A DNA stretch of 64,000 nt. Source: Litorimonas sp. (lineage in GTDB: Bacteria; Pseudomonadota; Alphaproteobacteria; Caulobacterales; Maricaulaceae). The notes beneath the pieces are model-generated. The model searched no databases, was not told the DNA's origin, and was given only the letters and a program-made list of their open reading frames with translations. Made by a program: the position numbers and the translations under genes. The stretch is taken from the NCBI GenBank assembly GCA_029936425.1, contig JAPYSU010000003.1, positions 62,001-126,000 of the forward strand, read 5' to 3'. Shown in pieces: positions 26,248 through 33,087 of the stretch; within the stretch, counting starts at the first letter, position 1; each line of letters starts with the position of its first letter.

Positions 26248-28746
26248 TTATCTTTGTGAAAGAGATCGATACCAACGTCTAACGGGAGAAGTTGAAGATA
26301 CATCGTCGTACCGAAAACACTCAGACATATTATCTATAGAATTGATTATCCCGTTGAGGGCAGGTGCAGAAAAACTGCTACTACCGCCTGTCGCGTAATG
26401 ACTGACCCAGTTGCCCACGATTGCGGGAACGTGTGAATTCTGAATATCCTGAACTTGCTGTGCGTCCAGAACCAGAGTGCCTGCTCTTTGGTGAAGAATA
26501 ATCGCCTTCTCTATGGCGTCGAGGCAATTTTGAACCATCTTATTTGTGTCCTTAATTGCGAAATCAAGCGGCACTGGAATGTCCACCTTACGGATAATTT
26601 GTTGGAGCTTGTATTCAAGGTACTGTCTAACTAGGGGCTCAGCTTCACTTATCTGCCCAGCGGACAGTAGGGTGGTAACGCGTGCTTTAAGTCGATCCGC
26701 CCCCTGTGACTGGTGAAGAATATCGCCCATGGGCGGCGAGCCTTGCAATTTTGTGTGGTGCCAATCGGCAGTGCTTCCTAACCTGTCAAAATACTTTTCT
26801 AGCAAACCATCATGACTCAAAATAATAAACTGCAGGCCACTAGAATTTTGCGGTTGCTGTAGCTTCGTCCGGATAAGCTCCATCAAGAAATATTGGTGAC
26901 CTGCGTCGAAGCTTGATGTCACATCGTCAAGAACAACGAAACGCGGAACACCGGAATGCTTCATAGCGGCCGCAAGAAATACTGAGACCGCAAGAGCATT
27001 TCGGTAACTTTCGGAAAGCAAAGCCCGTGCTGATAGGTTATGTTGGCCATGGAAGTCGCTGAGTTCGACATTGAGATCTTCTTTGTCGTCGGCGCGCTGA
27101 AGATCAGGAACTACGTCACCAACTTGCATGATGTCCTTATACATTGATTTGTATTCGGCATCGATGCCGCTAATTTTGGTCTTGGACAGCACCGCCTCCG
27201 CAGTCGCATATCCAGACGCGACCTTTGAAATGAATGTTTTCCAACGTTCACGAATATCTAATTGTGACTGTAATTTGGCTTCTTCCAATTGACCTGCTGT
27301 ATATTCTGCGAGTGCGTCTTTATACTGTCGCCCATACTCCACTTGCTCAGTGAGCTGAACGAGAGACGACGGCAGCTCCGCTTCTAGCTGCGACTTACGT
27401 TCCTCCGCCTTACTAAGCGATTCATGTGCGAGCTGGCCAAGCGCTGAAGTTCGGGCAATTGCGGAGTTAACGCTGGTCTCGCTAATTTCGCCCGATTGAA
27501 TCTTGGAATCTAGACTGGCAAGAATGTATTCTTTGGTATTGACGCCGAGCACTTTTGCACTTTCGTGTTCGGATAGGCACCGTCGCCAAAAGGAACCTTC
27601 CCAGAGCTCGGCAAGTTCTTTTGTCTTAGCCGCTGTCTCGGCATATTGGGCAAGTTGATCGTTGATATGAGTGCTTATGGAGCTTTGAAGATCACTGTCA
27701 CAGAGCGGACACAGCGCTTCATTAGTCCATACATCACTTTCTACGACTTCTTGAGCCGCTGAATAGAGTTTTTCAAAGAGGTCTCCCCGGGTTGCTTCTA
27801 GTAACTCGTCCCGTTCACTGATAAGTTTTTTGATATTCTTCTGTTCTACACCAATCACAGCTGCATCATGCGTTTTCAGAGCTTCCAACGCAGCAATGTC
27901 GGTAATGACTTTCTCAAGGTCTTTGCGTTTTTCTCCACCTTCAGCCGTTTTTATCGCTGCCTTGATCTCATCGAAATCGATTTCTCCCAGATTCTTGCCG
28001 ACGAAATGTTCCTTTAGGAGTTCAACATTTCCGAGAGCTTGGGAAACTTGAGCTGAAAATTGAACAAGTTTGTCCACATCATCGAGCGGTATTCCTGTGA
28101 CCTTCTCAAAACTGGTGCGGAGTGCGGCCAAGGATTGCTGGACTGAAGTCTGTGCGGCTTTGATCTGAGTGGCCAGCACCTTGATATCAAGATCGGAATT
28201 TGTAGTGCGCGTATCAGAGACAGTCTGCAGCGCCTGACGGCAATCAGAGTATTCAGAAAGACCAAGAAGCGCAGAGAACGTACGACCGCGCTCCAAGGGA
28301 GATTCTTCAATGAAGCGCGAGAAGGTGCGGTAATCTAAAAGCGCGAATGCCTCATTTAGTGTAGCGAGAAAGCGTTCGGGATCGCTGTGTCCGCTAGGAC
28401 TGGTAACAGTTCGGTTGCCAGAATCATCGCGTTCCACTTTGACGGTGACTGCCGCTCCGCCGTCATCTGGCTCTAGCTCTATTTCAATCATTGCTTTATT
28501 GCCGGAATGAAAGCGGTTGCAATAGTAATCTTGAGGGCGTTCATGGGCTTTCAGAACATTAAGCTTGGGGATCGTTCCGTGGATCGCGTAATATAGAGAC
28601 TCAAATATTGAGCTTTTTCCGATTCCATTGACAGCAAAGACTGAGTTTACGGCTTCAGGCCTAAAGCTGATATCAAGCGGGTTACCTTGATTATTGACGC
28701 CGCGAAATCCCTCGATTTTCAATCTTTTGAGGAAGTAGCGCGGCAT
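26248..28746 (-). CDS. Rad50/SMC-like AAA ATPase, last gene of defence operon
   Basis: 832 residues. Walker A is FAVNGIGKSSIFESL near residue 40, preceded by an SMC-type N-terminus (LKRLKIEGFRGVNNQGNPL). A long central coiled-coil region carries CPLCDSDLQ near residue 345, which resembles a Rad50 zinc-hook CxxC. The C-terminal lobe has a signature-like SESYRNALAVSVFLAAA and Walker B with RFVVLDDVTSSFD near residue 605. Such ATPases clamp or scan DNA ends and usually work with a nuclease. Its ATG overlaps the stop of the 79-residue gene (TAATG). The GIY-YIG protein two genes upstream is the obvious nuclease partner. Confidence 0.85.
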   Translation of the reverse strand: MPRYFLKRLKIEGFRGVNNQGNPLDISFRPEAVNSVFAVNGIGKSSIFESLYYAIHGTIPKLNVLKAHERPQDYYCNRFHSGNKAMIEIELEPDDGGAAVTVKVERDDSGNRTVTSPSGHSDPERFLATLNEAFALLDYRTFSRFIEESPLERGRTFSALLGLSEYSDCRQALQTVSDTRTTNSDLDIKVLATQIKAAQTSVQQSLAALRTSFEKVTGIPLDDVDKLVQFSAQVSQALGNVELLKEHFVGKNLGEIDFDEIKAAIKTAEGGEKRKDLEKVITDIAALEALKTHDAAVIGVEQKNIKKLISERDELLEATRGDLFEKLYSAAQEVVESDVWTNEALCPLCDSDLQSSISTHINDQLAQYAETAAKTKELAELWEGSFWRRCLSEHESAKVLGVNTKEYILASLDSKIQSGEISETSVNSAIARTSALGQLAHESLSKAEERKSQLEAELPSSLVQLTEQVEYGRQYKDALAEYTAGQLEEAKLQSQLDIRERWKTFISKVASGYATAEAVLSKTKISGIDAEYKSMYKDIMQVGDVVPDLQRADDKEDLNVELSDFHGQHNLSARALLSESYRNALAVSVFLAAAMKHSGVPRFVVLDDVTSSFDAGHQYFLMELIRTKLQQPQNSSGLQFIILSHDGLLEKYFDRLGSTADWHHTKLQGSPPMGDILHQSQGADRLKARVTTLLSAGQISEAEPLVRQYLEYKLQQIIRKVDIPVPLDFAIKDTNKMVQNCLDAIEKAIILHQRAGTLVLDAQQVQDIQNSHVPAIVGNWVSHYATGGSSSFSAPALNGIINSIDNMSECFRYDDVSSTSPVRRWYRSLSQR

Positions 28747-28985
28747 TACTCGTTTTCCCCGTCCGTATCTCGCGTCAGGAATTCATCCAAAGCGACAGCG
28801 ATAGTCTCGTTAAACTCCGCTCTAGCCTTTGAGTCCCTCTCTCCTTCACGAACGACGGTGAGGAGCTTATCCCAATTCACTTGGAGAATTTCAGCCATTT
28901 CGGGGTCAATATCTTCAATACTCTGCAAGAAATTCGCAGAATTCTCGGAAGACCTTTTATTTCCATCGAAAGTAAAATCGCTCAT
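28746..28985 (-). CDS. Small acidic protein between GIY-YIG nuclease and ATPase
   Basis: 79 residues, strongly acidic (SIEDIDPEMAEILQVNWDKL, then ETIAVALDEFLTRDTDGENE). No known motif. It overlaps both neighbours by one to four bases (ATGA with the GIY-YIG gene, TAATG with the ATPase gene), so its dose is tied to them. It may be an adaptor of the ATPase or a DNA-mimic that holds the nuclease inactive; both are guesses. Confidence 0.7.
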   Translation of the reverse strand: MSDFTFDGNKRSSENSANFLQSIEDIDPEMAEILQVNWDKLLTVVREGERDSKARAEFNETIAVALDEFLTRDTDGENE

Positions 28986-30148
28986 CCCAAATCGCTTTCT
29001 ATCACCTTGCCTTCGCTCACACTGTAAACATACTCGCCAATTGATTTGTCCTTGATCCGTTCAACAGCCTCATCAATTGCGCTTAGGGGAACGATAAACC
29101 ACTCTTTGGGACGAACGGGTTTTCCAAATCGATCTTTAATTTCGATATCTAGCCGCGCCGCCTCAAAAAATGACTGGATCATATTCTCAAGCTTTGTGCG
29201 GTTTATATCGTAAAGCTGATAGGTAGCGACAATCTCGACATCTGCGAGCAAGTAAGTCGCATCATTGGCCGCGTTGGAGATACGAGTTTCGACCTTTCCG
29301 CCCGTAACCCCAATTTTATGAACAAGCTCACGGTTTTCGGCGATCAAAGGTAAGTCGGACTTGCTCCGTAGAACATAAATCGTCCCGCTCTCGGTTCCTT
29401 GCATTGCCTGTTCTTTGAATAAAGGGCCAGCTATTGGGTCGGTGATCCTTCGGCCGCGCTCGTCTTTGTACAAAGCGCGTTGGAGTGACCATTTCAGAAG
29501 GTTGCTTTCAGTTCCATTGTCGTAAACGACTCGTAACCGTGCGTCAGGTGTCCCATCAGGTGCTGTGCGTTCTTCACCGACTTTCGCAACAAAAGCGAGT
29601 TGACCACGCAAAATAAAAAATTGCCCGGCTCTAATTTCTATGTCCTTGCCAAACTCTCTGGCTTCTCTCGTGCCTTGTTTGAGTTCTGCTTTGGTTTTTA
29701 AAAACAATAGCTCAAAACGCTTAAAGTCTTCACATGCTCTGCGCTGAGCAACTTCATCTGGACTTGCTTTTTCACTTCTGGGTTTCACATGTTTCAGTGT
29801 TGAAATTTCATCATCCAAACCGCCAAGCTCATCTAGTAGCGCATCTTCATCAAGATCGTCAGGATCGTCGGCGCTCAATTGCAACAAGCCAAGCTTATCA
29901 AGATCGGCCAGCAACTCGTGAAAGCGCGGTTGCTTGCGCAGTGCATCCAAGTGCGCTGCATATATACGCTCAAATATATCGCGCCCTTCACCATGGCGAG
30001 GTGGGCGACCATGCTCTTCATGAAATTTAACAATATCTTCAAAGCCAGCAACGACACGCGCTTGCTCAGCGCTTATCTTCGGCGTAGCTTTGACCTCTAT
30101 CGGGCCGCCAAGTTCGGCTTCTAATTCGTCGAGGTCGAGATCACTCAT
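28982..30148 (-). CDS. GIY-YIG (T5orf172-like) nuclease family protein
   Basis: About 388 residues from ATG 30146-30148, which overlaps the helicase stop by eight bases; a longer frame adds 11 residues inside the helicase gene. The N-terminal 150 residues are acidic and helical (LDLDELEAELGGP, EDALLDELGGLDDE). The nuclease domain is at about 255-350, with GTIYVLRSKSDLP, VHKIGVTGGKVETRISNA and an expected Glu in TKLENMIQSFFEAA, matching the GIY-YIG/T5orf172 fold. It would make the cut in a restriction-like reaction. It is coupled to the helicase upstream and the small gene downstream. Confidence 0.82.
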   Translation of the reverse strand: MSDLDLDELEAELGGPIEVKATPKISAEQARVVAGFEDIVKFHEEHGRPPRHGEGRDIFERIYAAHLDALRKQPRFHELLADLDKLGLLQLSADDPDDLDEDALLDELGGLDDEISTLKHVKPRSEKASPDEVAQRRACEDFKRFELLFLKTKAELKQGTREAREFGKDIEIRAGQFFILRGQLAFVAKVGEERTAPDGTPDARLRVVYDNGTESNLLKWSLQRALYKDERGRRITDPIAGPLFKEQAMQGTESGTIYVLRSKSDLPLIAENRELVHKIGVTGGKVETRISNAANDATYLLADVEIVATYQLYDINRTKLENMIQSFFEAARLDIEIKDRFGKPVRPKEWFIVPLSAIDEAVERIKDKSIGEYVYSVSEGKVIESDLG

Positions 30149-32210
30149 ATTTGCCCTCCGCCTTAAAGCGTTTGAAGGCAAGCGCCCCTTCGGCCAGCTT
30201 CTGCTCCCACGGGTCTTGGGCCGTCAGCTCAGGCATACGATTGTGTTCTCGCTTGAACCGAACGGCTCTGCGCGCAAAATCAACGGCTTCTTCTGGCGTC
30301 AGCTTTATCCGCTTCGCGGAAATAGCCTCTTTGACGCGCATAAGCGTATTTTGATCCATCGCTTTTGACATGATGGAATAGGCAGTCTGAAACGGATTGA
30401 TGCTGTCGATCAGGTCAATATCAAGCTCGCGCACGTCCATGGCATATTTACGAATGCCATCCACCAGCGCGGTATTTGCTTTAAGCTCGTCACCGCCATC
30501 ATTTTCTGCGGCTGTCGCTTTGCCTTTCTGGATAAGGTTGATCGCAGCCACCGCTTGCATCCGTATGGCCTCCTGATCCACGTCGGACAATTCAGGGTAA
30601 CGCGTGCGAACGATGTTCCCCATTGAGACTTGCGTCAGCTCTTCTGGAATAACCTCATCATCAAAAAGCCCACGCTCCAGCGTTCGGTTATCCTGCAGAA
30701 AGGATGTGACCAGCTCATTCAAGTCTTCTTCAACAATACGTTTGCCGTCATCGGATTTCGGTTCGACCAAGCCTTTAATCTCAACGTGCACCGCCCCGTC
30801 CTCGGAATAACCGACATTGCTTTTGCCTTCCTGATACCCGCCCTCATAGTCAAAGCCGGGCTGCGGACCTGCTTGGCGCGGGGTAAAATTAAAACGCGGG
30901 GCCAACACCTGTTCCATCAAGAGCGAGGCCGCGATAGCTTTGAGCGTATCATTGACTGCATCAACAACCGTATCCTCGGCGGCATCAGGTTCGGCAATGA
31001 GGTTCGTGAAACGTGCCTTAGTTTTGCCTTTTGCATCACGCGTAGCGCGTCCAATAATTTGAACAACTTCGGTCAGGCTGGCGCGATAGCCAATGGTAAG
31101 CGCGTGCTCACACCACACCCAATCAAAGCCTTCTTTGGCCATGCCAAGAGCTATGATAACATCAACCCAATCACGGTTCATTTTTTGTACGGGGTCTTTC
31201 AGAGAATTGACCACTTGCGAACGCAAGTTCGGATCGTCATCGACAAGATTTGCCACGCGCAGAACTTTACCGTCCGCCCGTTTAACGAGTTGGAAACCCG
31301 TTTCAGGATCGCGCCCCTGCCACTCGCCCAAATGCTCCATTATCATTTCCGCGCTGCGATATTTGTCATACCGCCCCGCCTCACGCGCATTGACGTTTGG
31401 AATGTGGATGATGGTTTTAAGGTCTTCAATGAAAGCTTGGGGAACGGCCTCAATATAATCGCCCGAATAAAAGCTATATCCGATGTCGAGGGTTTTCAGA
31501 TAATCATAACCGTTGAGCTGCTCATAATAGGTATAGGTCACGGTCTCGAACCGCGCCTCATCTTCGGGTGCTAGTACGGGAACAGAATCGCCCCTGAAAT
31601 AGCTGCCAGTCATGGCGACGACATGAACTTTGTCGCGATCTAAGAACGCGCCAAGCTGCCGTCCCAAGACATTGTCCTTATCGGCACTGACATGGTGAAA
31701 TTCGTCAACGGCGATCAGGCAATTATCAAATGTCTCAATCCCGACCTCTTCAACCGCAAAACGGAACGTAGCATGGGTTGTTACCAAAACACTCGCATCA
31801 CTTTCCAAAAACGCACCAACGGCTTTAACTGTTGATTTGGGCACATTCTCGGCGTCAGCGCCCGCCGCATTTGTCAGGTTCCATTGCGGCTCAACATTCC
31901 AGTCGGTAAAGAATCCAAACTTGGCAAGAGGCTCATTGGCAAAGCTCGACCCGATAGAGCGCTCAGGCACTACGATGATAACTTTACGAACGCCCTGATT
32001 ATGCAGCTTGTCCAGAGCGATGAACATGAGCGCCCGAGACTTCCCAGAGGCAGGTGGAGACTTAATCAGCAAATATTGCTCACCGCGATATTTCCATGCC
32101 CGCGCCTGCATCGCCCGCATCCCCATGGAGTCTGATGATTTGGATTTTCCATTGGTTGCAAAGTTAGTGGTAATGGATTGTGGGGGGCTTATTTTATCTG
32201 GCTCGCTCAT
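30141..32210 (-). CDS. DEAD/DEAH-box helicase of the defence operon
   Basis: 689 residues, superfamily 2. Walker A is KSPPASGKSRALMF near residue 55, motif Ia region IIVVPERSIGSSFAN, motif II is AVDEFHHVS, motif III MTGSYFRGD, and motif VI VVQIIGRATRD. The C-terminal 200 residues are helical without a nuclease motif. The arrangement resembles the translocase subunits of type I/III restriction enzymes and of several phage-defence systems. It sits 43 bases after the HEPN-like gene and overlaps the GIY-YIG gene by eight bases, so it probably unwinds or moves along DNA for that nuclease. Confidence 0.88.
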   Translation of the reverse strand: MSEPDKISPPQSITTNFATNGKSKSSDSMGMRAMQARAWKYRGEQYLLIKSPPASGKSRALMFIALDKLHNQGVRKVIIVVPERSIGSSFANEPLAKFGFFTDWNVEPQWNLTNAAGADAENVPKSTVKAVGAFLESDASVLVTTHATFRFAVEEVGIETFDNCLIAVDEFHHVSADKDNVLGRQLGAFLDRDKVHVVAMTGSYFRGDSVPVLAPEDEARFETVTYTYYEQLNGYDYLKTLDIGYSFYSGDYIEAVPQAFIEDLKTIIHIPNVNAREAGRYDKYRSAEMIMEHLGEWQGRDPETGFQLVKRADGKVLRVANLVDDDPNLRSQVVNSLKDPVQKMNRDWVDVIIALGMAKEGFDWVWCEHALTIGYRASLTEVVQIIGRATRDAKGKTKARFTNLIAEPDAAEDTVVDAVNDTLKAIAASLLMEQVLAPRFNFTPRQAGPQPGFDYEGGYQEGKSNVGYSEDGAVHVEIKGLVEPKSDDGKRIVEEDLNELVTSFLQDNRTLERGLFDDEVIPEELTQVSMGNIVRTRYPELSDVDQEAIRMQAVAAINLIQKGKATAAENDGGDELKANTALVDGIRKYAMDVRELDIDLIDSINPFQTAYSIMSKAMDQNTLMRVKEAISAKRIKLTPEEAVDFARRAVRFKREHNRMPELTAQDPWEQKLAEGALAFKRFKAEGKYE

Positions 32211-32253
32211 GCGCGGCTCTCTTTCTTTAGAGTTTGTATTTGGTCATTTACTT

Positions 32254-33087
32254 TCATCCTCGCTCTCCTGCGACGCTTGCAAGCGCTGCTTTCAACACTT
32301 GAAAACAAACTTTGGCGGTATGTTTGTCTGGCGCGAATCCAGACGCCATTTGTTGATAAGGATGAATGTAATTTCTGAAATCTCGAAGGCCGTGACTAAA
32401 TTTTTTAACGTCTGGCTTGAGAAGACCAATTTCACAAGAAACATCTATGAGATTGGCGAGAGTCCAGTCTTGAAAATTTCTGACTGAACCGTCTCGTTTT
32501 TTCGGGCTTGCTGAAGCTTTATTAAAAGCCGCTGGCTGCCGTTGAGCGGCGCCTAACAAAACACCCTCAAGGACACTTCCGCAAAGGAATATAACAGAAA
32601 GGTTTGCTCCAGACTTTAATGTGGTCCTTGCCTCCTGTAAGCGTTCTTTTATTATTGGAACTACTGATGGCTCAACCGGCAGTTGCTCAATATTGGGAAT
32701 AGAAAATTCACGATCAAGAAATTCATTTTCAGTGTTTGCTGCTATTGGCGGAGTAGCCTTTCCACTCAAACGAGCTATGATCTCTTTCGACCTACTGAGA
32801 GCAACTTTATCCAACACCTTTCCGTCTAGCTCACAGCTCGCTTGATATGAGGCGACCATTTCGCTGAGCACTTCTGCGACAAGTTTATCCGACTCTTGCT
32901 CCCAAAATGACCTAAGTTTCTTGGCCTTAGAAGTCCCGATGGTTTGGTATTTAGGACTGTGTATATCGACCTTGTGACGTCGAAAGAACTCGCCGAAGCT
33001 TGCATCGGTATAGTCGAGCACATAACCGCCGCCCATATCTAGCAGCTTCTCAAAATAACGCTTTTCAATGTCGGTGAGGCTACTCAT
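32254..33087 (-). CDS. AbiJ-NTD/HEPN-like protein of the defence operon
   Basis: 277 residues. The N-terminal 80 residues (FEKLLDMGGGYVLDYTDASF, then FFRRHKVDIHSPKY) resemble the AbiJ N-terminal domains found on abortive-infection proteins. The C-terminal 130 residues form a helical domain with GLRDFRNYIHPYQQ near residue 245, where Arg and His are spaced as in the R-x4-6-H RNase motif of HEPN proteins. It could therefore be an RNase that arrests the cell when the other layers fail. Its ATG overlaps the methyltransferase stop (TAATG). It is a little more AT-rich than its neighbours. HEPN assignment is by motif only. Confidence 0.65.
   Translation of the reverse strand: MSSLTDIEKRYFEKLLDMGGGYVLDYTDASFGEFFRRHKVDIHSPKYQTIGTSKAKKLRSFWEQESDKLVAEVLSEMVASYQASCELDGKVLDKVALSRSKEIIARLSGKATPPIAANTENEFLDREFSIPNIEQLPVEPSVVPIIKERLQEARTTLKSGANLSVIFLCGSVLEGVLLGAAQRQPAAFNKASASPKKRDGSVRNFQDWTLANLIDVSCEIGLLKPDVKKFSHGLRDFRNYIHPYQQMASGFAPDKHTAKVCFQVLKAALASVAGERG

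Noticed and set aside
26039..26398. Plus-strand frame of about 119 codons in the gap between ardA and the ATPase gene
   Set aside because: It runs antisense into the 3' end of the ATPase gene, has no ribosome-binding site or family signal, and is rich in residues expected from GC-rich palindromes.
30630..31574. Long (314-codon) plus-strand frame opposite the helicase gene
   Set aside because: The helicase motifs on the minus strand explain the sequence; the opposite frame has no recognisable domain and no start signal.
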